In this document: one piece after another, positions 55,301 to 64,000 of the stretch
Layout: each line of letters opens with the position of its first letter
How positions within the stretch are numbered: position 1 is the first letter of the stretch
DNA from: Adiantum capillus-veneris
Taxonomy: Eukaryota; Streptophyta; Polypodiopsida; Polypodiales; Pteridaceae
Direction of reading: 5' to 3'
Assembly: GCA_014529385.2 (NCBI GenBank)
Contig: CM043970.1
Coordinates: forward strand, 48,263,779-48,327,778
Length of the DNA stretch: 64,000 nucleotides
Translations under genes and position numbers: made by a program
The notes under the pieces: generated by a model
Database searches by the model: none
Told to the model about the DNA's origin: nothing
The model's input: the letters and a program-made list of their open reading frames with translations, nothing else

Positions 55301-57418
55301 AAGGATGGTGTCAGAATGGATCCTGCAAAAGTTGAAGCGATCAAGTCATGGCCAAATTTGAAGACGGTGCATGATGTCCGAAGCTTTTTGGGACTATGCT
55401 CCTATTACAGAAGGTTTATCCGAAATTTCGCTGAGATTGCTTCTCCTTTACATGCTCTTCAAAAGAAGGCAGTCACCTTTAGATGGACACAAAAAGAGAT
55501 TTCAGCTTTTAATCTCTTAAAGGAAAAGATGACTTCAGATCCAGTCATTGTGTTGCCGGATCTTAGGAAGTCATTTGTGGTCCAGTGTGATGCCTGCGGT
55601 AGTAGCATTGGTGCAGTGCTAATGCAAGATGGCAGGGTAGTAGCCTATGAGAGCAGAATTTTGCAAGGGCCAGAGATGACCATGCAGGTCTATGAGAAAG
55701 AGTTACTGGCTGTGATTCATGCGCTCTTAAGTTGGAAACACTACCTGCTAGGTGCAGATTTCGTTGTCCAAACGGACCATCAGACCTTGCGATACTTCTT
55801 GACACAAACAAAGTTATCTGAGAAGCATATGCGATGGGCAAATATCTTGTCCATGTTCCATTTTCAGATTGTGCATGTGGAAGGCAAGAAGAACGTTGTG
55901 GCCGATGCCTTGTCAAGGAAGCCACAAATTTCAGCTGTGTCGATTCCTTATCATCATGAACTTGATGATATGAGAGAACAGTATGCAAATGATGAAGATT
56001 TTGCAAGGGTCTTCGAGCAACTAATGGATGGACAACGTCATGAACACTATCTTCTCAAAGATGGGTTCATGATGATGCATGGCAGATTGTGTGTCACAAA
56101 GCCATTGCGACGCAAAGTTATGGAAGAGAGTCATGTCCCACCGTATGCAGGGCATCGTGGTATTGATGCTACAGTTAAAGCGGTTGAGACATTCTTCTAT
56201 TGGCCTACATTGAGAAGGGATGTGGATGCCTTTGTGCGGGAATGCCTAATATGCCAAAAGGTCAAGTTTGACAGGCAAAAGGCACCAGGGTTATTGCAAC
56301 CACTACCTATTCCAGATAAACCATGGGAAAGTATTGCTATGGATTTTATCTTTGATCTTCCGAGAACGCAGACAGGAAACGATGGTATTTGGACCATTAT
56401 TTGCAGATTCAACAAACAGGCTCATTTTATTCCTGTCAGGAAGAAGATAAAGCTAGATCAGATGGCACGCTTGTTTATGAGCAATATTTTCAAGTATCAT
56501 GGCATGCCACAGTCGATTGTTAGCGACCGTGATCCACGCATGACAAGTTTGTTCTGGAGAGGCTTGTTTGAGAATATGGGCACCACGCTCAAATTCTCTT
56601 TGTCATTTCATCCTCAAACAGATGGGCAGTCAGAAGAGGCAAATTCTACTGTCCTAGATCTGCTGAAGTGCTATGTGTCAGAGCATAAAGGAAAGTGGGA
56701 GCAGTATTTGCCATTGGTGGAGTATGCATACAATAATACAGTGCATTCATCAAATGGCAAGGCACCCTTTGAGATAGTTGAAGGTGGCAAGAAAGTTCCT
56801 CCCATACTGCATACAAAGGACAAGATATTTGAAGCAGATAAGTATGTTCAGGACATGGATGAAATGTACAAGAAGGTCAAAGTGGCCTTAGAAAGGACTC
56901 AGGCAAAGCAAAAGAAAGCAGCTGATCGTCACCGTCGTGAAGTGGTATATTCACTTGGTGATTGGGTGCTTTTACGCTTTGAAAAGGCAAGGTTAAAGAA
57001 GATGAAGGGCAAGGAAAGACTGTTTCCAAAGCTCAGCATGCGTTACTATGGGCCTTTTCAAGTGTGCGACATAATCAGTGATGTTGCATATAGGCTGAAA
57101 TTGCCTGACAGTTGGAAGATTCACAATGCGTTTCATGTGAGTCTTCTCAGACCCTATGTGGGTGATGTGCCAGAATATATGCCAGTTGAAGATCAGCCGG
57201 AAGTCGAGGAACTTGACGAGATCTTGGTCCCTGAACAGATTTTGGCACACAAAGAAAGGAAAGTGAAAGGCAAGGTTGCTAGGCGTTACTTGGTAAAGTT
57301 CAGAAACTATCCACCAATGGATGCTAAGTGGATGGAAGAAGGTGAACTTGCAGAGTCACCAACTGTGTTATCCCTTTACCTTGAAGCCTTCGGTTTGCAA
57401 CCTACCTTGACCCCTTGA
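52355..57418 (+). CDS. gag-pol: Chromovirus Gag-Pol polyprotein
   Basis: One frame of 1687 codons from ATG 52355 (MADRPDDVTEEVSSSQ), chosen over an in-frame ATG at 52304 because of its A-3/G+4 context and the MAD start shared with gypsy-2. Counting from 52304: Gln/Met/Pro-rich N-terminus; Gag core about 305-460; zinc knuckle CFICEQPGHIAYNC about 536-549; protease FFDPGAKANFIS about 605; RT with FFDD at about 946; RNase H QCDACGSSIGAVLMQ about 1093; integrase HHCC about 1280-1316; DDE core with MDFIF about 1345, VSDRDP about 1406 and GQSEE about 1441; chromodomain-like end about 1635-1699 (YLVKFRNYPPMDAKWMEEGE). It has no stops or shifts. Gag and Pol are in one frame, so a separate mechanism must adjust the Gag:Pol ratio. 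Confidence 0.96.
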   Translation: MADRPDDVTEEVSSSQGQQTHEVGESSRPPQTDDDIFRTQLVTAVAMFTQVMQNPRFLAFLQPPVLSQQVGSLDHIQMPVKARAQVIHTAQSMETPVHLTENMQSPQPMPKVQEQVAEMPIFQAVSIQPATFQQPIAGSNGQGSNLQAMQQVFPPPSVHPGYFGGGSVFQSMAGHAPGNQFYTPGTVFGGAQTMMPNPMYSVMGMQPGFQSTQGQFGMPQANFGMAGITNQQPNMAFPGQVNSGQGTQMNPISVPMFQSLPYDNLTPLERPTPYKEGGKGVSFTTFTGFDDRKKALSFLQQFDKAYAGGNFTEASKVRKAATFLTGNAGQWWTTLLLQGQAPSTWIYFKQIFAAAWLSDDFEADVMTEWHQLNAATCRNLDDYNRKFWKALLPVTSYRFVPLTEQIEKYCCGLPKGLRKYCTKTKVTTLTQLIEVANTANGLLKGEDCEFNTGVKAGSGKKNSAKKHVPNEAPKGTQESANAGKDKATAESEKGPAKKWKRRFPRKSEEQKKVLRTENKCFICEQPGHIAYNCPTKKRPADSDDKEDKKGKKPMAGLVPDMVGNKTNSDASELCRAWGKVRDQTMLIFFDPGAKANFISPELASKLGIRPEEMGYTAEAGLACPGHTEAVTPIIGKLRLHIQSYVDAEEFYIMPLDGCDVLLGIPWLFRVQGIMDAYNKKITVQSRGKTHILDVKLKGESIPTVSASAITSVMKKHLSAYLVFAREVSDCDESNLSVLDKERSMFLQEYSDCFSDSLPSQLPSERPEDHAINLVPGSSPPNKPPYRVSAAQQKKIMGQVQELLEKGLIQPSSSPFCSPVLLVQKKDGSWRMCIDYRALNKNTIKNRFPIPRIDDIMDKLEGAAMFSRIDLKSGYHQIRIRSEDVHKTAFRTTFGLYEFLVMPFGLTNAPATFNRMMDRIFRPHQQFVGTFFDDMIVYSKNEEEHRHHLAIVFKELRSHRLLINAKKSEFFLEEIHFLGHIVSKDGVRMDPAKVEAIKSWPNLKTVHDVRSFLGLCSYYRRFIRNFAEIASPLHALQKKAVTFRWTQKEISAFNLLKEKMTSDPVIVLPDLRKSFVVQCDACGSSIGAVLMQDGRVVAYESRILQGPEMTMQVYEKELLAVIHALLSWKHYLLGADFVVQTDHQTLRYFLTQTKLSEKHMRWANILSMFHFQIVHVEGKKNVVADALSRKPQISAVSIPYHHELDDMREQYANDEDFARVFEQLMDGQRHEHYLLKDGFMMMHGRLCVTKPLRRKVMEESHVPPYAGHRGIDATVKAVETFFYWPTLRRDVDAFVRECLICQKVKFDRQKAPGLLQPLPIPDKPWESIAMDFIFDLPRTQTGNDGIWTIICRFNKQAHFIPVRKKIKLDQMARLFMSNIFKYHGMPQSIVSDRDPRMTSLFWRGLFENMGTTLKFSLSFHPQTDGQSEEANSTVLDLLKCYVSEHKGKWEQYLPLVEYAYNNTVHSSNGKAPFEIVEGGKKVPPILHTKDKIFEADKYVQDMDEMYKKVKVALERTQAKQKKAADRHRREVVYSLGDWVLLRFEKARLKKMKGKERLFPKLSMRYYGPFQVCDIISDVAYRLKLPDSWKIHNAFHVSLLRPYVGDVPEYMPVEDQPEVEELDEILVPEQILAHKERKVKGKVARRYLVKFRNYPPMDAKWMEEGELAESPTVLSLYLEAFGLQPTLTP

Positions 57419-57978
57419 GTTTCAAAGCTACATGGATTGTCAGTGTGACAATGGCTTCTGAAACAAATGATGTACATGGTATTTAAAGTGAGCTCAAATG
57501 AAATACCTGTTACATGAATGTTAGAGCTGTACAGATTGTCAGTTTGGCAATTGCTCTTATGGAATGTCCAAAAGTTTGGTTAGTGCTATAGAAGTGAGTA
57601 TTTCTTGTCAGTTTGTCAAGGATACAGTGATTGCTTCTATTGAAGAGTACATGTGTAACTGCATTCTTAAACTGTCGGTTTGGGTATGCTCAAAAGTGTT
57701 ACGGGATCCAGCGTGTACTATAAGACAGTGGCAAAATGTGCAGCTACCATTTTGTCATTGGAAAGTTAGTGACTCAAAGCAATGGCAGAGTGCGCAGCTA
57801 CCACTATGTCATTGGGACAGGGTTCACACTCAGGCAATACATGAGTCGACGAGGTGTTGAATACACCAGGGTTGACAATGAGCATGTATGTGTCGTATAT
57901 GTGTCGACAGGTGTTGAATACATCAGTGTTGACAGTAAGCATGTACGACATAGATGCAAACGAGGACGTTTGAGATTT

Positions 57979-57991
57979 CAAGAGGGGGGTA
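57979..57991 (+). promoter_or_regulatory. Chromovirus polypurine tract
   Basis: CAAGAGGGGGGTA immediately precedes the 3' LTR; the same 13 bases precede the mini-gypsy 3' LTR. Confidence 0.9.
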
Positions 57992-59469
57992 TGTCACCAG
58001 CGTGTGACTACTATCTATCCTTTTTGTTGATTTCTTTCTTATTATCTATTTACTTTCACTTTTTGGAAACACCCCTCGGGAAATCTAACTGCCCTGCATT
58101 GCATAGCTAGTGTGGAACTGTCCAGAGGGAGTCCAGGCCTGAGGGCAAGAGAGCACTAAGGTTGGACAAGGACTATGGTTAGCCAAGTGGGGTCATTGAC
58201 TAGCCAAAGTGGAATCCTTTGCTACAGAGGCTACATTTCAGTTTTGGATGTGGCCACAGTGTACAAAGAGGGTCGGATGACCTAGAAAGATATAATGGCA
58301 GCATCTCCTAAAATTTAGGGAACTGCTATTTTGGGACCTGAAAATGTCTTCGCGTCATTACGTGCAGTTTGACATGGGGATCATTTTGTTACTCTGTGGC
58401 CAAGTCAACAGAGGCTGCAGGTGAGATATTTTTAGACCCGAGGGTCTAAAGCGGGAAAATGCACAAATGAGTGACACTTGGCACTCTGAGGCCAGTTTAC
58501 TACTTATAGAGAAGGCAAAAACGTGATTTATAGCTGGGAGGCTCATTTTGCAAGTCTCTGTCACAGGTTAAGAGCTATGGAGTGCTTGCTTTCCCTCTTA
58601 TGCACAGTGCGGTGCCAGGAGTGATGCCCTGCACGCTACGCACTGCCCTCTCTCTCCCCTTTGGCAGTATGTTATGCCCCTCTAGTGGGCTCTTCATTTG
58701 ACCAATGTACAGTTGTGTGGGTTCATGCGCGATTGCCGAGGCAAGAGCCTCTTGCACAGGTACTGGATTAGCTAGCGGCTAATCCCCCCGCAGGTACAAG
58801 TGAATTCGGAGAGGTTTCACGCCAGAAATCTCGTCCGATTCAAAGGGCAAGTAGCCCTACAGGTGCGGGAGCTCGAGGACTTGCTACGGATGCGACCGGC
58901 ACGCGGAACGGAGCCCGAAACAGTGAATTACAGCCTGCTGTGTATTTTTGCAGGTTTAGGGTTTTGGCCCTAAACGGACCCTAATACCCCCAGGAGGTTC
59001 GGGGACGCAAGGGGACCGCTGTACAGGCGATCTGGCGCATTTTCAGGGCTGAAAACAGAGAATTCAGCGTGCTGCAGATTCTCGACAGGTTTTGCAAAGT
59101 GCCCGTATGCGTCAGGAAAGTCAGTCAATGCGTGGGAATACTGACTGTGAAGGGTTCTAGTACAGTTATGTTGCCGAAATCGGGTTGGAACAGTGGAAAT
59201 TCAGCCGAGTTTGTGCGGGGCAGCTTGTAAAGAACCACAGCGTATATTCCCTCTTTTGAACAATAAAGAAATACCGAAAGGGGCGCCTAAGTTAGGGGCC
59301 AATCTGGTGTCTGTCTACTCATACAGGTGCAATCTAGCAGCCTGTATCCCTCTCCCCTTTGTTGTGTCTTGAAAGTACAGGTAAAATAGACGACTAATAA
59401 TGGGTGAAAGCTAAATCAAGGTTTAAAGTAAAGTCTACCGCCCTTTTTGGATTGAACAGGCCGGTTTCA
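57992..59469 (+). repeat. Chromovirus 3' LTR
   Basis: 1478 bp, partner of 50769-52246. Confidence 0.96.
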
Positions 59470-59474
59470 CTAGG

Positions 59475-59640
59475 ACCTGTTCCGGGATAAAGTGACTGAA
59501 TAATTGCAAGGGTGTCTCTTCGAAAACTCGCATCTAGCCGTAGCATGTCATAGAGCGACACTTGTTGGAAGATGTTCTTCAAGATAGTCTCTGTTGTAAG
59601 CTTTTCTTTTTCCACTAGTGGTTTCTCTGGTACCTTGATC
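59475..59640 (-). pseudogene. gypsy-3 segment upstream of its protease
   Basis: Minus strand reads PLVEKEKLTTETILKNIFQQ, then VSLYDMLRLDASFRRDTLAI and IQSLYPGTGPS up to the target site. It continues at 50763 once the chromovirus is removed. I infer Gag-protease linker from position only. Confidence 0.5.
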
Positions 59641-60799
59641 TGCTATAGATCGGCTACTACTTCCAAGAAGGCTATTCAATATCGAAGAGGAGAGATGAGG
59701 ATCCTCGCTTGTCACCAGGGGATGGCTTGTTGATAGCTAGAAGCGGGGTATTTGTAACAATGTCAGTGTTTTTTGTAAATAATTAATTTTTTCATTAGAA
59801 AATAGTTATTTCTTTAGTTGTTTGCACATCAGAATAGAAATAGTAGTTCTAGGGCCTCAGGTGTGCCCGAATGCGGCATAAAACACCTTAGGGGGGACTC
59901 TAGTAGTAATATACCCTGAAGCCCTAGTGATTGGGAAATCAAGCCTTCAATAAAGGGTAGACAATAGCCTTAGATTTCAGGCTCAAAAAATTACGCGCGT
60001 TAGTGTGAGCACAGGAATGAGATGGGGTCCTGAGAACACTGACCCTAAGGCCCATAATTATTTTTAAAGGCCTTAAGATAAGTTAGTTAAATTATTTATG
60101 CCGGGCCAAATGGTCGGACAAGTGCGAACAGGTAATGCCGGAGCAGTGCCGGTGTGGCATTGTGCTGGGGAACAACTAACATTTTCATAAATAGCATTTA
60201 TGTGTGCAGTTGTGAGTTAAATTGCACATTTCATTAATAGCTTAGAAACTTTTAAAGTTTTTAAATGTGAATGTTGAAGGGTTAGAGTTATTAATGAGAA
60301 AGTGTGCCAAATGGCCCACTTTCCCATGCAATCTCACTGTCTCTTGCTCTCTCACCCTCCCTCATCTCCTAGCACCCCCCCTTCCTACTCGAGTCTATAA
60401 AAGTGCAGCCTCTCCCCCTCTTCACGGGTTGGCGGTGCACCTACCTCCCCTAAAGTGAGCGTGCTCTACGTACCAAAGCTCTCCATTGAAGCTTGAGAAT
60501 CAGCCCTTGTGGTGTATGTGGAGTCCTGGAGCTCCCATCATGTAGGACAAGGTTTCTCTTGATCATAGGCTGTTGTGGGGGAAGATTCATCGCGAAAAAT
60601 AGAAGAAAACTCTCGTTCTCTCACGCCTAGCTGTTGCAAATTCTTTGTTTTCAGCCCCTAATCACCTCTATTAGGGTGAATTTCAGCAGAGTACTCATAG
60701 AATCTCGTTCTTCTCTACCTACATTACGCGTACACAAAGTTTGGTGCGATTCCATCGTGAAAAAGGTCTCTATTTTGGCATTCGAACGTGCTCAGATAA
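59641..60799. other. Non-coding, promoter-like TATA box; possible LTR fragment
   Basis: TATAAAA at 60396-60402 (plus) follows a C/T-rich stretch and is followed by a CT-rich leader-like sequence and two related phrases (gattcatcgcgaaaaat near 60585, gattccatcgtgaaaaag near 60750). No gene lies downstream on the plus strand, so it may be part of an LTR whose ends I cannot place. Confidence 0.35.
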
Positions 60800-62377
60800 T
60801 ATTTTCAGATTATGTGCAAACCTGTCTGGGTCCAATGTATAATGCTCTATGGTAGCGGTTGGATCCCAAGCTCAGAGCCTTCGCTAGAATTTTGCAAGAT
60901 GAGTTAAAGATGGTAATGGGTCGCCATTGTTGAATCTCATCCAAGGAGCCGCCCTCCTTGGGAGTCAAGTAGATCAAGCTCTCACTTATGCTATGAGGCA
61001 TCTCGCCAGTGTTCAGAACGTACTGGAATGCACTGCAAAGATCAGAACCAAGCAAGTCCCAATACTCCAAGAAAAAATTGGGAGTTAAACCATCCTCCCC
61101 TGGACAACTACCTCGAGGGAGTGCTCCGAGGCCCTCATGGAGCTCCTCTAGCTGGGGGGGGGGGAACTCAAGTCGCTGTCTCATCTCCTCGGTAACAAGG
61201 AAAGGCATCTGTGCCCAAACCTACTCTCTGCATGTATCTTGGCGCTCTAACTGAGGTTGTTGACAACAAATCATGGTAGAAGTAAATAGCAACTGCACGC
61301 ATATCCTCAGGCTGTGAAGTGAGTGATCCGTGAGGTCTCCTCAGCTGACTAACACTGGTGTGCGCATGGTGTGGCCCCACTGTCTCAAAAAACTCCCCAA
61401 TAACTCTCTCACCCACCTGGGTCCACTGAGATGCTTGTCGATGGAAGGCAAACTCATGTTGCCGCTCGTCAATGGTAGTCAACTCCTGCCTAGCCTGTTG
61501 CATCTGCTCCTCCAACCAACGACTATCTGGATGCTGCTCTTGTATCCTATGTAAGGAGACAATGCCCCGTCAAAGACGCTTGTCCTCCTTCTTGGTTGCA
61601 GCCAAGCGAGTTGCAGACTCTTGAAGCAAGAAGCAACTAAGCTCTGCCAGTCTAGAGGCCACTCTACCAGTAGGCATGTCCTGCGTGTCCAGACTTCGTC
61701 CAAAGTGCCTCCACCCGCTTTCTAAGCTCTGGATCCAGCAAGATCCTCTCGGGGATGCGTAGAATCACACCCCCCCCTCCTGTCTGTCTGTCACAGTGAG
61801 AATCACTGGCGCGTGGTCGAAAAAAGTAGTCCCCGCCAGGATACAAACAAATCCCCCTATGTCACAAATGTGGTCATTGGTGTAAGCGATCTATCCGAGA
61901 TAGATTCACTTCTCTTACCCTGCGATCGGAACGAGAGAAAAACAGGCTGTCTGGGGGTCTCACAAAACTGAGTGCTACCAAACATCAGAAACCCTCATAG
62001 TCATACATAGCCGCTCCCAAGATGTCAACTCAGCCCCGTTCACCGTAGCATGGCCACCTCCAATCCTGTTCGAGGGGTCCTCCAACATGTTGAACTCCCC
62101 CTCAACACACCAACTGCTCTGCATGCGGTAAACACTCAACAACATGAGACCAAAACTCTACTCGTGCACTTGCCACATTGGGCATTCCTGAACCTGGATA
62201 GTAATCCATTGAGCTCTACCTGGCACAATCATACCTCTGCCCACAATGGCCTGCTGCCAAGAATCCGCAATAGTCATACATACCCCTGCTTGGATACCTC
62301 CAGGTCCAAATGCAGCTGACCAAAACGTCTCATAGCGACCACACAAAATCTGACCACAACGTTTATATGCGTCTCTC
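60800..62377 (-). pseudogene. LINE ORF2: endonuclease C-part to reverse-transcriptase start
   Basis: Minus strand, in order: GRYETFWSAAFGPGGIQAGV and CMTIADSWQQAIVGRG (endonuclease, 62350-62218); YPGGDYFFRPRASD (end of endonuclease, near 61840-61795); QWTQVGERVIGEFFETVGPH and VSQLRRPHGSLTSQPEDMRA (linker, near 61430-61310); then RT blocks PRGSCPGEDGLTPNFFLEYW, SISESLIYLTPKEGGSLDEI and QQWRPITIFNSSCKILAKAL (61110-60885), and finally, frame-shifted, IIHWTQTGL near 60825. The catalytic palm and the rest are gone. Several frame changes. Interrupted upstream by the solo LTR. Confidence 0.8.
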
Positions 62378-63689
62378 TGTTGCTAAATTGGCTTTATCTG
62401 ATAGAAAAATAATTCTAAATGAATTATTGGATTTATAAGTGAGAGGGTTTTCTCGCTTGGAACACCAAGGAAAAATAATTCTAAATGAATTATTTGGAAT
62501 TTGGAGACATCCGAGTACGGAGTATTCCTAGTGCGTCATGCAAAGTAACGACAGGAGCACTGTGAAAGGGAATATCTGTAAGGCCACCAGGAACGGGTGC
62601 TTCTGATGCGTCACATCGGATGGGTGACAGGGAGCATCGGAAAGAAGTATCCGACCATCCGAGAACGGGCATCTCTAATGCGTCATAGGATGGGTGACAT
62701 AGAGCATCGTGAAGGGGATTGTACCGTAAGTTCGGTAGGAAAGGACTAGGTGATGGGTATTCCTGATGCGTCACAAGGTGGGTGACGGGTGCATCGGAAA
62801 GGGGATATCCATAGTCGAGAGGAAATCCGAACAGGAAAGAGGAATACGCGTAAAGGCGCAAGCACAAGAGTAAAGATGGGTTCTGAGAAGCTTTTCTTAA
62901 AAAGCGGAATATTTTAACGAGTTTTTCGGGAAGAGCAGACGCTTTCCCACGAGGAATCTATGTTTGCATTGCATTCGTGCATCGGGTTGCATCTAGGGAC
63001 GCTTGGGAAGTGTTGTGAAAGGCATTGTTTTTAACTTATAAGGTGTTATTGAGTTTTTGGGCAGGTTCATACCAATTTTAAATAAAGCAACAAAACCAGC
63101 CAACGAATTCTCTCTCCCTATTTCGGGTAGAGCAGCAAAAAAAAAAGAAAAGAAAAAAGACGGCCGTGATCTCTACGCGAGCAGCTATTCGTGCCGTGGC
63201 GAAGGAGCTATAAAAGCACCACATGCCCTCACTGAAAGGGAGTTACCAATGTCAGCAAGAGAAGACTCTGCCGCCAGATAACGCAAGAGATGCGAGACTA
63301 CGAAGCACGGAAGTCGCTTTTCCTGCGTAAGAGCGACATGTATCTATTGTGGATTCACCATATGAATTGTTGTCGCGTGTTTGCGTGTGTGTTTGCAGGT
63401 ACTTCATTGCAAAGGAGAAGCGAGAAGACTTCGGCCTACGCTTGGGAATTCCGGAAACGGAATTCGGAAATTGTCTGCGGAGTCTCAACTCCGAGTACAG
63501 ACGGAAAAAGGATCGAGAGCTTGTCTCTCGGATTTCCCTTATGGGAAGGAACGACCATCGAGTCAGAGAATTAGAACGGAGGGGTTTTCTCCGGTTCTTG
63601 TGCTTGTAAAAAGATTCTCCCTAATAAAGGATTCTCTTTAAGGAGGGGGACCAGCCCATCTTTTGGTCCCCAATACTGTGTCGATCTTC

Positions 63690-63726
<37 letters not shown>

Positions 63727-63816
63727 TTCTCTCTATATCCTTTGGCTTCAGTATTAAGTGATAAAATCTATTTATCCGAGTATATTTTATATTGTTATGC
63801 GCTCTCGTTTGTGACA
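62378..63816 (+). mobile_element. Solo LTR (1439 bp) inserted in LINE endonuclease
   Basis: Starts TGTTGCTAAA and ends TTTGTGACA. Flanks CTCTC (62373-62377) and CTCAC (63817-63821) read as a 5-bp target duplication with one substitution; removing the element gives gtctctcacaaatga, colinear with ggctctcacaaaagtga of the other LINE copy at about 41490. It contains AATAAA at 63623, a perfect stem GGGGACCA/TGGTCCCC (63646-63653, 63664-63671), and (CT)n near 63692-63723. No internal domain, so it probably arose by LTR-LTR recombination. Confidence 0.85.
62510..62815 (+). repeat. Degenerate tandem units in solo-LTR U3
   Basis: About four units of 65-90 bases share a gatgcgtca...ggtgggtgac...gcatcg.aa core (near 62530, 62590, 62672, 62762). 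Likely promoter/enhancer duplications. Confidence 0.75.
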
Positions 63817-63821
63817 CTCAC

Positions 63822-64000
63822 ACAAATGATACTCCTGTAGCATAGGAATATCAATCTCACTCCCATAAGGTATCGCTGAAGCTCAAGACGCAACCGACCC
63901 CTCTGACTCTGAAACTGGGGCCTTCCTAATCCCTATACATTCCATGAGACGATCCTCATGGGGTCAGTGAGAAAAGACAGATCCTGCCACAGCAGCCAAC
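63822..64000 (-). pseudogene. LINE ORF2 endonuclease N-terminus (continues beyond window)
   Basis: Minus strand near 63965: MRIVSWNV, a stop, then GLGRPQF; matches the copy near 41640. Continues across the solo LTR at 62377. Confidence 0.65.

Larger units (their letters stand above)
50769..59469 (+). mobile_element. Intact Ty3/gypsy chromovirus (8701 bp)
   Basis: LTRs 50769-52246 and 57992-59469 are both 1478 bp, start TGTCACC and end TTTCA; by eye I found about seven substitutions and no indels. Target duplication CTAGG (50764-50768, 59470-59474). A tRNA-type primer site, one unbroken Gag-Pol frame, and polypurine tract AAGAGGGGGGTA complete it. It is inserted in gypsy-3 in opposite orientation. 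All signs point to recent, possibly still competent, transposition. Confidence 0.97.

Noticed and set aside
60396-60402. TATAAAA as promoter of a host gene
   Set aside because: No coding sequence follows on the plus strand; more likely part of an old LTR or chance.

Overview
The window looks like intergenic DNA from a large, repeat-rich land-plant nuclear genome. Grounds: plant-type Ty3/gypsy elements (one chromovirus, one Tat/Ogre-like), a Ty1/copia element with an initiator-Met primer site, an En/Spm-type CACTA transposon with intron-bearing genes, a hAT remnant, LINEs with a plant-type zinc-knuckle ORF1, telo-box motifs, and one exon resembling a plant MscS-like (MSL) channel. Many (GA)n/(CT)n tracts and diverged elements would fit a fern or other non-seed plant, but that is a guess. 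No rRNA, tRNA, CRISPR or prokaryotic operon was seen.

Layout. 1-554: a gag reading frame on the minus strand running off the left edge. 2.6-3.9 kb: hAT transposase remnant. 5.2-5.8 kb: protein-kinase pseudogene. 6.9-13.2 kb: a decayed gypsy pol ('gypsy-1') split by a complete 3.48-kb non-autonomous copia element (188-bp LTRs, TSD tttag). 14.6-16.6 kb: minus-strand LTR and integrase scraps. 16.8-21.8 kb: AT-rich DNA with a tandem duplication and small palindromes. 21.85-35.82 kb: a degenerate but structurally complete gypsy ('gypsy-2', LTRs of about 1.6 kb) split in its protease by a 5.34-kb CACTA element (TSD ggg). The CACTA element has lost its transposase core, keeps a TNPA-like gene, and carries a heavy-metal-associated (HMA) gene fragment. 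36-41 kb: satellites and an old LTR piece. 40.6-44.4 kb: minus-strand gypsy integrase, LINE endonuclease and LINE ORF1 remnants, plus a 5'-truncated LINE with TSD and poly(A). 44.7-45.1 kb: MSL-like exon. 46.8-47.2 kb: G-rich minisatellite. 47.2-59.6 kb: a minus-strand gypsy ('gypsy-3') cut twice on the plus strand: by a 2.18-kb internally deleted gypsy (TSD atgcc) and by an 8.70-kb intact chromovirus with one unbroken Gag-Pol frame (TSD ctagg, almost identical 1478-bp LTRs). 60.8-64 kb: a minus-strand LINE ORF2 (endonuclease to reverse transcriptase), its endonuclease split by a 1.44-kb solo LTR.

How the parts relate. The chromovirus at 50.8-59.5 kb is the only element that looks able to make all of its own proteins. 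The copia, mini-gypsy and CACTA elements are all deletion derivatives that keep their terminal cis signals but have lost enzymatic cores, so they probably depended on enzymes supplied in trans. Nesting gives a relative order: gypsy-1, gypsy-2, gypsy-3 and the LINE are older hosts; copia, CACTA, mini-gypsy, chromovirus and solo LTR are later arrivals.
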